DNA of 64,000 nucleotides, taken from assembly GCA_030156535.1 (NCBI GenBank), contig JASGMJ010000001.1:1-64000 (forward strand). Direction: 5' to 3'. The notes beneath the pieces are model-generated. The model had not been told where the DNA came from and did no database searches. It saw only the letters and a list, made by a program, of their open reading frames with translations. Shown here one piece after another: positions 1-8,367 of this stretch (position 1 is the first letter of the stretch; every line of letters begins with the position of its first letter). The position numbers were made by a program, and so were the translations under genes. The stretch is from Candidatus Sumerlaeota bacterium. GTDB taxonomy: Bacteria; Sumerlaeota; Sumerlaeia; SLMS01; JAHLLQ01.

Positions 1-249
1 AGGGCAAAAGGGACCAAAGGGACAGCAGGGACCAAAAGGACAGGCGGAGCGAAAGGGACAGGCCGGCCGAGAGGAGAAGGGGGGCCAAAGGGCCAGGGGG
101 GGCAAGCGGGCCGAGAGGACAGACAGGGCCAAGGCAGGCCGGGGGGGGCAAGCGGGCCGAGAGGACAGACAGGGCCAAGTCAGGCCGGGGCCAAGGCGAC
201 AAGCAAGAGGGCACGCCACGCCAGGCCGCGCAGGGGCGGGGTGCTGGCG
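1..249. other. T-free low-complexity stretch downstream of dxs
   Basis: No gene is supported here. The plus strand has no T at all from base 1 to 179 and only one (base 180) before base 242, so the dxs-sense strand is nearly free of A. The left part is built of variants of GGGACCAAA and GGGCCAAAG; the right part includes a tandem duplication described separately. Short open frames across it are a by-product of the missing T (no TAA, TAG or TGA can form on the plus strand). It lies directly 3' of dxs and is cut by the window edge. Confidence 0.7.
96..187. repeat. 46-bp tandem duplication in the T-free stretch
   Basis: Bases 96-141 and 142-187 are two copies of one unit. Each begins with a run of 7-8 G, continues CAAGCGGGCCGAGAGGACAG, and ends in AGGCC-type sequence. 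The copies differ at base 134 (G) versus 180 (T), the only T in the region. After base 190 the similarity stops. The G runs would favour slippage or G-quadruplex formation on the plus strand; that is inference. Confidence 0.8.
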
Positions 250-2196
250 CTACTTTGCGGTGATGGCGATGATGCGCTCGGCGATTCTTTCCGCGCTGAG
301 GCCGAGTTCGTCGTACAGCTCTTCGGGCGAGCCGTGGTCAACGAAGCGATCCGGAATGCCAAACGGGATGACGCGGGAGGCGATGCCTTCTTCGCCGAGC
401 ATCTCGTTGACACCCGAGCCGAATCCGCCTGCCAGGACGTTGTCCTCGGCGGTGAAGACGAACTCGTGGCTTTTGACAGCATCGCCGATGAGTTCGCGGT
501 CGAGGGGTTTGGCGAATCGGGCGTCGATCAGGGTGACGGGGTGTCCGAGCTTCTTCTCAAGAAGATGGGCGCTCTCTTCGAGAACACCGACCATGCTGCC
601 GATGCCAATGAGGGCGATGCGTTTGCCGGTGCGCAGCGTTTCGCCTTTGCCGATGGCGAGGATACGGGGCTCGCGGCTGGTGTCGAGGCCCAGGCAGGCT
701 CCGCGTGGATAGCGCATCGCAATGGGGCCGCCGGTGTGCTCGATGCCTGTCAGGATCATGTCGCGCATTTCGACTTCGTTGCGCGGGGCCATGATGGTCA
801 TGCCAGGGACCATGCGCAGGTAGGAGAGGTCGAAGACGCCGTGGTGGGTCGGGCCGTCGGCGCCGACAATGCCGGCGCGGTCGAGGACGAGGAAGACAGG
901 GAGGTCCTGGATGGCGACGTCGTGGATGACCTGGTCAATGGCACGCTGGAGGAAGGTTGAATAGATGGCGCAGACGGGGCGCAGACCGTCGGCGGCCATG
1001 CCGGCGGCCATGGTGACGGCGCATTCCTCGGCGATGCCGGCGTCGAAGAAGCGGCTGGGGAACTCTTTGCGAAAGATGTCGAGTCCCGTGCCGGAATCCA
1101 TGGCTGCGGTGATGGCGACGATGCGTTCGTTCTTGCGGGCAGTTTCAACGAGTGTGTTGCCGAAGACCTTTGTGTAGGCGGGAGGGCCGTCCTTCTTTGC
1201 CATCTCGCCGGTTTCAATCTTCATGTTGGCGGCGGCGTGATAGGTGATCGGGTCTTTCTCCGCGTACTTGTAGCCTTTGCCCTTCTGAGTGATGACGTGC
1301 AGGCAAATGGGGCCGTTGAAGTCCTTGATGGCTTCGAGGGTCTCGACCATGGTGGCAATGTTGTGCCCGTCGATGGGGCCGATATAACGGAAGCCCATTT
1401 CCTCGAAGAAGAGGCCGGGGACGAAGAATCCCTTGAGGGCCTCTTCAACGCGGTGCGCGTAGTTGATGAAGCCTTCGGGGCTGACCTTCTTGATGACATC
1501 GACAACGTCTCGGCGCATCCGGTTGTAGAAAGGGGAGGTCACAGCCTTGCGGAACATTTCGTGTACGACCCAGACGTTGCGGCCGATGGACATTTCGTTG
1601 TCGTTGAAGACCACGATCATCCGTGTCTTGCGCAGGCCGGCGTTGTTCAGCGCCTCGTAGGCCATGCCGCCTGTCATGGCGCCGTCGCCGATAACGGCGG
1701 CAACGCGATAGTCATTCGCGGTGCAGTCGCGGGCGATGGCCATGCCGAGGGCCGCAGCGACGGAAGTGGATGCGTGCCCGGCTCCAAAGGCGTCGCATTC
1801 GCTTTCCTTGCGCTTGAGGAAGCCCGAAAGCCCGCCGTACTGGCGGATCGTCTCGAAGGCTTCGTTGCGTCCCGTCAGAATTTTCCACGCGTAGGCCTGA
1901 TGGCCGACGTCCCAGACAACGCGGTCGCGGGGGACGTCAAACTGGTGGAGAAGGGCGAGCGTGAGATCAACGGCCCCGAGAGGGGCGCCAAAGTGCCCGC
2001 CATTGCAGGCAATCACCTCGATGATGCGCTGGCGCACTTCTGCGGCCAGCTGCTCAAGCTGGGGGATGGTAAGGCTGCGCACGTCCTCCGGCCCATGGAC
2101 AAGGGGGAGGATGGGGACGGCATCCTGTGCGATGACCGGTGCGTCCTGGGCCTGAATCCGCAGGGATGCCAGCCGTTCGGCGTGTGTGTGGGACAT
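250..2196 (-). CDS. dxs: 1-deoxy-D-xylulose-5-phosphate synthase
   Basis: Condenses pyruvate and glyceraldehyde 3-phosphate to DXP, the first step of the MEP isoprenoid pathway, and also feeds thiamine and pyridoxal synthesis; cytosolic, needs ThDP and Mg2+. The protein shows the family signatures in order: HFGAPLGAVDL near the N-terminus, the DVGHQAYAWK motif, the ThDP-binding GDGAMTGGMAYEALNNAG followed by NDN, then the transketolase pyrimidine-binding half with GIAEE and DRAG motifs. At 648 residues it is near the family's usual 620-640. An ATG at 2196 is chosen. A TTG at 2217 is in frame and would add seven residues; neither has a clear Shine-Dalgarno. It follows xseB by about 80 bp on the same strand, a common bacterial pairing, although ispA and xseA are not here. 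Confidence 0.96.
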   Translation of the reverse strand: MSHTHAERLASLRIQAQDAPVIAQDAVPILPLVHGPEDVRSLTIPQLEQLAAEVRQRIIEVIACNGGHFGAPLGAVDLTLALLHQFDVPRDRVVWDVGHQAYAWKILTGRNEAFETIRQYGGLSGFLKRKESECDAFGAGHASTSVAAALGMAIARDCTANDYRVAAVIGDGAMTGGMAYEALNNAGLRKTRMIVVFNDNEMSIGRNVWVVHEMFRKAVTSPFYNRMRRDVVDVIKKVSPEGFINYAHRVEEALKGFFVPGLFFEEMGFRYIGPIDGHNIATMVETLEAIKDFNGPICLHVITQKGKGYKYAEKDPITYHAAANMKIETGEMAKKDGPPAYTKVFGNTLVETARKNERIVAITAAMDSGTGLDIFRKEFPSRFFDAGIAEECAVTMAAGMAADGLRPVCAIYSTFLQRAIDQVIHDVAIQDLPVFLVLDRAGIVGADGPTHHGVFDLSYLRMVPGMTIMAPRNEVEMRDMILTGIEHTGGPIAMRYPRGACLGLDTSREPRILAIGKGETLRTGKRIALIGIGSMVGVLEESAHLLEKKLGHPVTLIDARFAKPLDRELIGDAVKSHEFVFTAEDNVLAGGFGSGVNEMLGEEGIASRVIPFGIPDRFVDHGSPEELYDELGLSAERIAERIIAITAK

Positions 2197-2278
2197 ACTT
2201 TGTTCTGTCTGCCTCAATCGGGCTGATTACCCCTCTTCCAACAACCGGGTGCAAGACGCGCGCCGGATACGGTCTGCG

Positions 2279-2527
2279 TCAATCTTCTTCCTGGTTTTCA
2301 AATTCCTCGGTTTCCAGTTTACCGTCCGCTCCCTCGCGTACCAGCTGCACCCGGCGTTCGAGTCCTTCGAGGCGAGCGAGGCAGTCAGTTCCGAGTTTGC
2401 GGCCTTCCTCGTAGAGCCCAATGGACTTCTCCAGCGGGACCTCGCCGGATTCCAGCCGGGCGACGATTTCCTCGAGCTTTTCGAGGCTCTTCTCCAGCGG
2501 CTGTTCGTCTTTCTTGCGCGGTGGCAT
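2279..2527 (-). CDS. xseB: exodeoxyribonuclease VII small subunit
   Basis: Small subunit of exonuclease VII, which degrades single-stranded DNA from both ends. Several copies bind the long helical arm of XseA. The 82-residue protein has the family's pattern: SLEKLEEIVARLESGEVPLE, then LYEEGRKL and a second amphipathic helix ending in an acidic tail. Length is normal (70-90). It is the first gene of a short leftward unit with dxs. The xseA partner is not in this window. The upstream region is shared with the divergent DNA glycosylase gene. Confidence 0.93.
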   Translation of the reverse strand: MPPRKKDEQPLEKSLEKLEEIVARLESGEVPLEKSIGLYEEGRKLGTDCLARLEGLERRVQLVREGADGKLETEEFENQEED

Positions 2528-2678
2528 CGGGGGGGACGGCTCCGGGATGAGGGTGCTGCGACGAGCAAAACAAAAGTGGAGCGCTCCTCTCCCCGTGGGG
2601 TCAAGCAGAGCGGAGCGCTTGCACCTCTTTGGAGGGAGCGTGCAAGGTGCTCCGGAAAGTACCGCAGGAGATTGGTGC

Positions 2679-3263
2679 GTGGGACCGCGCTCTTCAAAAG
2701 CACTGTGTCGTTTGTTGGAATCCGGTGCGCTGGCCGCGGCGGAGGGGTTGCTGGGCTACGTCCTGGTGCATCAGGCGCCGGAGGGACGGCTGGCAGGGCG
2801 GATCGTGGAGACCGAGGCGTACACGGAGGACGACCCGGCGTCGCATTGCTTTCCGGGGCGCACCGAGCGCAACCGCGCGATGTTCGGCCCCGCCGGGCAC
2901 GCCTATGTGTACGTCAGCTATGGAATGCACCGGTGCATGAACGTGGTGACGGGGCACGAAGGCAGGGGAGAGGCGGTGCTGATTCGGGCGCTGGAACCGC
3001 TGGAGGGCGTCGAGGCCATGATCGTGCGGCGCGGGTGGCAGGGGAGAGCAGCGCGCGATTTGTGCAACGGGCCGGGCAAGGTCTGCCAGGCGATGGGAAT
3101 CGGGCTGGAGTTCTACGGGGCCAATCTGCTGGCGGGGGGGGCGCTGCGCCTCGAAGCGGGCCGGTTGCTCGCAAACGAATCCATCCGCGTGACGCCGCGC
3201 ATTGGAATCAGCAAGGCAGTGGACTGGCCACGGCGCTTTGTGGTGCGAAAGAGTGGGCCCTGA
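2679..3263 (+). CDS. 3-methyladenine DNA glycosylase (AAG/MPG family)
   Basis: Removes alkylated purines such as 3-methyladenine and hypoxanthine from DNA to start base-excision repair. The 194-residue protein shows LLGYVLVHQ, the RIVETEAYTEDDPASH segment holding the catalytic glutamate, then AMFGPAGHAYVYVSYGMH and the NGPGK motif, all typical of the AAG fold. The open frame runs far upstream, but the best start is GTG 2679: AGGAG lies at 2666-2670, 8 bases before it, and homology begins about there. It is divergent from xseB and convergent with panC, with only 9 bases between stops. Family length is about 190-210. Confidence 0.93.
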   Translation: MGPRSSKALCRLLESGALAAAEGLLGYVLVHQAPEGRLAGRIVETEAYTEDDPASHCFPGRTERNRAMFGPAGHAYVYVSYGMHRCMNVVTGHEGRGEAVLIRALEPLEGVEAMIVRRGWQGRAARDLCNGPGKVCQAMGIGLEFYGANLLAGGALRLEAGRLLANESIRVTPRIGISKAVDWPRRFVVRKSGP

Positions 3264-3272
3264 AATGTAGGG

Positions 3273-4124
3273 TTACAACCGCGTCGAGTCGATCAGGCGA
3301 ACGCCGCCCACGCGGGCGGCAATCAGCACCAGTGTGTTGCCGCGTTCGACGTGGTTGAGTTCCTCCAGTGTCATGCGCGAGACGATGTGGGCGTAGTCGA
3401 GTTCCACGCCGTCGCCCGCGCTGTTGATGGCCGAGCGCACGGCCTGGAGAAGTTCGCCCACGTGCGTGATGCCCTGCTTCTTGACGAGGAAGTGGACGCG
3501 CCGGAGAGCCCGATTGAGGCAGAGGGCCTTGCGGCGGCCGTCGTCGTCGAGCAGGACGTTGCGGCTGCTCAGGGCCAGGCCATTCTTGTCGCGCTCGGTG
3601 GGGACGGCGACGATCTCGACGTCCATTGCGAGGTCGCGCACCATGTGGCGGATCAGGACAAGCTGCTGGGCGTCCTTGTGTCCGAAGACGGCGAAGTCGG
3701 GCTGGACGATGTTGAAGAGTTTGGTGACGACGGTGCAGACGCCGCGGAAGTGACCGGGGCGCGAGGCACCCTCCAGCTTCTTGGAGAGATGCGAGACGTT
3801 GACGGTGGTGAGGAAGCCGGGGGGGTAGATTTCCTCGGGCTTCGGCATGAAGTAGTAGTGAACGCCGAGCTTCTTGCAGATGTCCTGGTCCTGCTCGGGG
3901 GTGCGGGGGTAGCTGGCAAGGTCTCGGGAGTCATTAAATTGGAGCGGGTTGACAAAGCTGGAGACGACGACGTTGGTGGCTAGAGTAAGGGCACGCTGGA
4001 TCAGACGGCCGTGGCCCTTGTGGAGAGCGCCCATGGTCGGCACCAGGGCCAGCGTGGTTTCCGGGGTCAAGCGCATGGCCCGCCGGAGTTCCCTCATCTG
4101 GGCGATTGTTTCGATCACTTCCAT
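3273..4124 (-). CDS. panC: pantothenate synthetase (pantoate--beta-alanine ligase)
   Basis: ATP-dependent joining of pantoate and beta-alanine to pantothenate, the precursor of coenzyme A. The protein is 283 residues, the family size. It has PTMGALHKGH at residues 29-38 (the HxGH nucleotide-binding motif), FVNPLQF, the conserved RPGHFRGVCTVVTKLFNIV stretch, and LALSSRN, the counterpart of KMSKS. The ATG at 4124 gives an N-terminus starting just before the expected first strand (MEVIETIAQM); the frame stays open upstream but that part matches nothing. GGGGGAAG lies about 11 bases before the start. panB and panD are not adjacent. Confidence 0.96.
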   Translation of the reverse strand: MEVIETIAQMRELRRAMRLTPETTLALVPTMGALHKGHGRLIQRALTLATNVVVSSFVNPLQFNDSRDLASYPRTPEQDQDICKKLGVHYYFMPKPEEIYPPGFLTTVNVSHLSKKLEGASRPGHFRGVCTVVTKLFNIVQPDFAVFGHKDAQQLVLIRHMVRDLAMDVEIVAVPTERDKNGLALSSRNVLLDDDGRRKALCLNRALRRVHFLVKKQGITHVGELLQAVRSAINSAGDGVELDYAHIVSRMTLEELNHVERGNTLVLIAARVGGVRLIDSTRL

Positions 4125-4456
4125 TGTCTGTAAATCTTCCCCCGCGGGATCATGCACAGCACTCGAACTCACCGCTTTGCGGACGGCAGGCCGAATTGCT
4201 GTCCTTGTCTTCCAGCCACTTTGAAGCACAACCGCCGCGGCCGTATGAAGGGCAAGGAAACTTTCGCCTCTGTGGAAAACCGGGCGCAACCGCGGAGGCG
4301 GCTCCCGTTCCCAGAGACTTCAGAACGCTGCGATGGCGCGTTAACGAGGCATTTGAGTAGACACCCATGGGGCTCACGCTTCATCACACCTCTGCAACTG
4401 GGTGAGCGCCGTTTGTGCGGCGTGCCACCCCGACGTTCTTCAGGCGCCTTTCCCGT
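4125..4456. other. intergenic region between panC and the TolC-like gene
   Basis: 332 bp between divergent genes, which must hold the promoters of panC (leftward) and of the TolC-HlyD-ABC operon (rightward). No tRNA, known riboswitch or convincing sigma-70 promoter was recognised. A weak dyad (GCTCAC at 4372-4377 and GTGAGC at 4402-4407) is the only symmetry noted. Short frames through it lack coding features. Confidence 0.5.
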
Positions 4457-6175
4457 ATGTCAAATCGGCTTTCTTCCGTGCCTTTCATTAGGATTCTTGC
4501 AACGTTCCTCCTGCTCCTTCTCGCCGGGTTGAATGCTCCGCCGGCGTGGGCGCAGAGGAACGACGACACGGCCACGATGATCCAGCGGATGGAGGAGCTG
4601 GCACGCGAGGGCCGCCTGCCCAGCTATCAGGACCTGCGCCTGCCGCCGGGCAAGCGCACCGAGGTGCTGGGACGCTATATGCAGTCCATGCCGCTGATGA
4701 CAGACGACCTGCCGACGACGGGCGTCGTTTTCGCCGAGGTCCCCCAAGACTCTCCGTACGCCCTGATGACGCTGGAGTCGTTGATCGCCGTTGCTCTGGA
4801 AAGGAACTTCGATCTCATCACGGCTACGCGTGACCTGGAAATTTCGCGCAGCTCCACGCGTTCGGAGGAGGCGTTCTTCGTTCCGTTCGTCGATCTCGTG
4901 AGCGGGGCCAGCTATCGCAGCAATGAGAACGACGAGGCGGCCAGCATCACGCGCTCCGATACCACCAAGCGTAACACGACGACGACTTCCTACGCCGCCG
5001 GAATAGAGGCGGGGCAGAACCTGCCGACGGGCGGCAGGCTGACGGGAAGCATCGACGAAGGCCGCAGCCGCGTGCGCGTGGAGGACGGCGACCAGAACTC
5101 CGTCGGGAGCACGTGGGACGCGGAGGCGGATGTGCGCCTTGCGCAGCCACTGCTGCGTGGCAGCGGCCTGCTGACCGGCGATGGCACCGACATCGGCACG
5201 GCCGACCTGCGCCGCCAGCGCCTGCGCGAAATGCAGGAGGATCTGAACTTCCGCATTCAGCGCCGCGACACCATCCAGGCCGTCATCCAACAGTACTTCA
5301 GCATCCTGACGGCGCGCCGCCAGCTCCTCGTCAGCCGCGACGCCATCCGCGAACGCTATCGCTTCCTCGACGAAACGCGCATCAAGTACGACATCGGCCG
5401 TGTCGCGGAATCGGAAATCCTGCGGGCCGAGATTCAGTTCCTCGAAGAAATCGAGCGTGCCATCAACCGTCAGGAGAGTCTGGACAACGCGCACGACCAG
5501 TTGCTCCTCACGCTCGGGCTGCCGCTGGACACACCGATCTCATTGATCGACATCACGGACGATCTGATGGCGCAGGGGCGCGTGGAAATTCCGCCCGTCA
5601 ATACCGCCATTGAGTATGCCCTCGGTCAGCGCCGCGAATTCATGATCTCCGATCTCAATATCGAAGTGAACCGCATCGCACACCGCGTGGCGCGCAACAA
5701 CCTGCTGCCGACCCTGGATTTTGAGTCGGGCTATTCGTGGGCCGGGGCGGACGATCACTTCCGCGAGGCGAACCGTTTCGGCAACGACACGTTCGACGCG
5801 GGCTTGTCGCTGCGCATTCCGCTGCAAAATATCCAGGAGCGTGAGGCCTACAAGCGCGCCACGCTGAGCCTGGAGAACAGCGAAACGGACCGCGAATTCC
5901 TGGAGCGCCGGCTGGTGCGCGAGGTGATGCAGAGCCACCGCGCCGTGCTGACAAACGAGGCACGCCTGACGGTGCTGCGCAAGCGCGTCGAGCAGGCGCG
6001 CCGCAACTTGGAACTCATCAACGAGAGCTTCAACGTCGGCTTCTCCACGATCACGGAAGTGCGCATTGCCCAGGACGACCTCTTCAACGCAGAGAGCGCC
6101 TACAGCACGGCCATTCTTTCCTATCAGACCAACCTCGCTGACCTGTATGTCTCCATGGGTCTCCCTCTCTATTGA
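4457..6175 (+). CDS. TolC-family outer membrane efflux protein
   Basis: Outer-membrane channel component of a tripartite export system, forming a trimeric beta-barrel with a periplasmic alpha-helical tunnel. The 572-residue protein starts with a clear signal peptide (RILATFLLLLLAGLNAPPAWA) and is followed by a region rich in long helices with the repeated TolC pattern: TLESLIAVALERNFDL, later AIEYALGQRREF, and a C-terminal SFNVGFSTITEVRIAQDDL. Start is ATG 4457, which places the signal peptide correctly; an upstream frame from 4415 is less likely. It is the first gene of an operon with the HlyD adaptor (72 bp downstream) and an ABC ATPase. About 100 residues more than a minimal TolC lie between the signal peptide and the first repeat. 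Confidence 0.92.
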   Translation: MSNRLSSVPFIRILATFLLLLLAGLNAPPAWAQRNDDTATMIQRMEELAREGRLPSYQDLRLPPGKRTEVLGRYMQSMPLMTDDLPTTGVVFAEVPQDSPYALMTLESLIAVALERNFDLITATRDLEISRSSTRSEEAFFVPFVDLVSGASYRSNENDEAASITRSDTTKRNTTTTSYAAGIEAGQNLPTGGRLTGSIDEGRSRVRVEDGDQNSVGSTWDAEADVRLAQPLLRGSGLLTGDGTDIGTADLRRQRLREMQEDLNFRIQRRDTIQAVIQQYFSILTARRQLLVSRDAIRERYRFLDETRIKYDIGRVAESEILRAEIQFLEEIERAINRQESLDNAHDQLLLTLGLPLDTPISLIDITDDLMAQGRVEIPPVNTAIEYALGQRREFMISDLNIEVNRIAHRVARNNLLPTLDFESGYSWAGADDHFREANRFGNDTFDAGLSLRIPLQNIQEREAYKRATLSLENSETDREFLERRLVREVMQSHRAVLTNEARLTVLRKRVEQARRNLELINESFNVGFSTITEVRIAQDDLFNAESAYSTAILSYQTNLADLYVSMGLPLY

Positions 6176-6247
6176 CTTTGCGAACGTCAAATGCCCGGAC
6201 TGAAATTTGCTCCTTCCATTTGCTAGTCCTTCCAAGGGAGTGTAACG

Positions 6248-7642
6248 ATGCGCGGAAAAATGCTGGCAGGATTCCTTGCACTGGGCATCGTTGGTGGAGG
6301 TGGAGGCTGGATGGCGTGGCGCGCCTACCAGACGCAGGCCGTTCCGCTCGAATCCATCCCCAGTACCTCTGTCGAACGCGGCAAGTTTGCCGTGACGCTC
6401 TCCAGCATTGGTGAACTGCGCGCCGCCAAGTCCTCGGTCCTCAGCACCCCTTTTGAAGGCAAAATCACCAAAATCATTCCCGAGGGAACGCGCGTAGAGC
6501 CCGGTGATCCCGTGATCTGGTTCGAGACCGACGACATCGAGAACGAGCTGGAAGCGGAAATCGCCCAGCTCGATCTCGACAAGAAGGACCTCCAGGCCGC
6601 GATGGATGACTATGAGCTGGAGAAGGTGAAGAACGAGTACTCGTTGCAGAGCGAACGCACGAAAGTCGAAATCGCGCGTCAGTCCTACGAGGACGCCCGG
6701 CAGAAGTTCGAGGCCGAGAAGGTCCTCTTCGAAAAGAACGTGTCGCCGCAGTCGAAACTGGACGAGCGGCGCCTTGCCCTGTTGCAGGCTGAACTCAGCC
6801 TGCGCAACGCCCAGATCAACCTTGCCAAGGTCGAAGAAAATCTCGCGGGAAACCTCCGCGTCAAGAAGTCGGCAATCGACAAGGTGCAGTTGCGCGTTGA
6901 TCGCGCGGAACGCGAAGTGGAGGAGAAACAGCGCGACTTGGAGGCCGCCGTCGTCAGGGCCACCAGTCCCGGAGACATCTCCTATCTCAAGATTTGGAAG
7001 TCGGGTTCCGTGGCAAAAGTGGCGGAAGGCGATCAGGTGTGGCGCCGGTCGAATCTGGTGGAGATTCCGGATACGACCGAGATGCACGCCGTGATTCCCG
7101 TGAATGAGATCGACGTGTCGAAGGTTGAAGTCGGCCAGCGTGCCGAAGTCGAACTCGTGGCGCTTCCCGGACAACTCTTTCCCGCCTCCGTCATCGGCAA
7201 GTCGATCGTTCCGATCAGCGACCCCGCCCAGCGTTCGTGGGATCGCGGAGGGGGCGACAGCCCCGGGCCCCGCGAGTTCGAGGTGCGCATCCGTGTGGAG
7301 GGAACGCATGATCTCTTTCGCCAGGGGATGACCGCCAAAGCCTCCATCTATCTCGACGAGCGCGACGACGTGCTCAAGGTGCCCTTGGAAGCATTGGCGG
7401 AGAAGGATGGCGTGGAAGGCGTTTGGATTGAGGGAACCGGCGGGCCGGATTTCCAGCCGGTTACCGTGCTTGCGATCAATCAGCACCATGCTGCCGTGGA
7501 TGGGCCGCTCACCGAGGGGCAGAAGGTTTTCCTGCGTCCGCCCACCGACACCTCCCGTCCGGCACTCGTGGCGGCAGAAGCCACAAGAGAATCGCCAGCG
7601 GACGCTCCGGCCGCGCCCGCTTCCGCCGGAGGCACGTCTTGA
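6248..7642 (+). CDS. HlyD/MacA-type periplasmic adaptor (membrane fusion protein)
   Basis: Bridges an inner-membrane ABC or RND transporter to the TolC channel. The 464-residue protein has an N-terminal membrane anchor (residues 4-26), a barrel-sandwich segment ([18 protein letters not shown] and later APF/TSPGDI-like half), a long alpha-helical hairpin of charged heptads (about 100-240), and a beta-barrel domain ending with [27 protein letters not shown] sits about 8 bases before ATG 6248. The C-terminus is an Ala/Pro-rich tail. The stop TGA overlaps the TTG start of the ATPase gene by 4 bases, implying translational coupling. The hairpin is longer than in many MacA proteins. Confidence 0.93.
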   Translation: MRGKMLAGFLALGIVGGGGGWMAWRAYQTQAVPLESIPSTSVERGKFAVTLSSIGELRAAKSSVLSTPFEGKITKIIPEGTRVEPGDPVIWFETDDIENELEAEIAQLDLDKKDLQAAMDDYELEKVKNEYSLQSERTKVEIARQSYEDARQKFEAEKVLFEKNVSPQSKLDERRLALLQAELSLRNAQINLAKVEENLAGNLRVKKSAIDKVQLRVDRAEREVEEKQRDLEAAVVRATSPGDISYLKIWKSGSVAKVAEGDQVWRRSNLVEIPDTTEMHAVIPVNEIDVSKVEVGQRAEVELVALPGQLFPASVIGKSIVPISDPAQRSWDRGGGDSPGPREFEVRIRVEGTHDLFRQGMTAKASIYLDERDDVLKVPLEALAEKDGVEGVWIEGTGGPDFQPVTVLAINQHHAAVDGPLTEGQKVFLRPPTDTSRPALVAAEATRESPADAPAAPASAGGTS

Positions 7643-8340
7643 TCATCCGGATCGAGAACCTCTTCAAGACCTACCACATCGGGCCCATCGAGGTTCCGGC
7701 GCTTCGGGGGCTCACGCTCTCGGTGCCCGCGGGCGACTACGTTGCCATCATGGGTCCCTCGGGTTCGGGCAAGTCGACGCTGATGCACATCATCGGCTGC
7801 CTCGACCGCCCCACGTCCGGGGTCTACCAGCTTCGCAACCAGGCTGTCGAGTCACTGGACGACAAGGAACTTTCCCACACGCGCAACCGCGAGATCGGCT
7901 TCGTCTTTCAATCGTTCAACCTCCTTCCCCACATGACGGTCCTTCACAACGTGGAGTTGCCGTTGCTCTACGCCGGAACGCCGGGGCGCGAGCGGCGCGA
8001 GCGTGCCCACGAGGCGATCGCACGCGTTGGGCTCACCGAGCGCACACAGCATTTGCCCAACGAGCTTTCCGGCGGCCAGCGCCAGCGCGTGGCCATTGCC
8101 CGCGCCCTGGTAAACCGGCCGGCGATTCTGCTGGCCGACGAGCCGACCGGCAATCTCGACTCGCGCACGGGTGACGAAATCATGGAGTTGTTTGCCGAGG
8201 TTCACGCCGCAGGCAACACGCTGATCCTTGTCACCCACGAACGCGACATCGCCGAGCACGCCAACCGCATCGTGAATATCCGCGACGGGGTGGTCGAACG
8301 CATCGACGAGATCAAGCCCGCCACCGTTTCCTCCACCTGA
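7639..8340 (+). CDS. MacB/LolD-type ABC transporter ATP-binding protein
   Basis: Nucleotide-binding subunit of a type VII (MacB/LolD/FtsE) ABC transporter, expected to drive export or lipoprotein release from the inner membrane. Seen in its 233 residues: Walker [10 protein letters not shown] (39-47), Q-loop FVFQSFNLL, signature LSGGQ (143-147), Walker B ILLADE (163-168) with the D-loop GNLD, and the H-loop THE. It starts with TTG inside the stop of the adaptor gene. No FtsX/MacB-like permease follows: the next gene is a histidine kinase on the other strand. The permease must be encoded elsewhere or have been lost. Confidence 0.95.
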   Translation: MIIRIENLFKTYHIGPIEVPALRGLTLSVPAGDYVAIMGPSGSGKSTLMHIIGCLDRPTSGVYQLRNQAVESLDDKELSHTRNREIGFVFQSFNLLPHMTVLHNVELPLLYAGTPGRERRERAHEAIARVGLTERTQHLPNELSGGQRQRVAIARALVNRPAILLADEPTGNLDSRTGDEIMELFAEVHAAGNTLILVTHERDIAEHANRIVNIRDGVVERIDEIKPATVSST

Positions 8341-8367
8341 GTTCCTGCCCGCCTGAAGTCTTCGCGA

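Noticed and set aside
1..250. Possible CRISPR array or coding repeats at the left edge
   Set aside because: Units are tandem without spacers and differ in length; no cas gene is near, and open frames exist only because T is absent.
4125..4456. tRNA or small RNA gene upstream of the TolC-like gene
   Set aside because: No T-loop GGTTCGAAT-type sequence, no cloverleaf and no known RNA motif found.
5540..7489. 649-residue open frame antisense to the TolC and HlyD genes
   Set aside because: Long antisense frames are a by-product of high-GC codon bias. The sense strand has recognisable domains and ribosome sites; the antisense frame has none.
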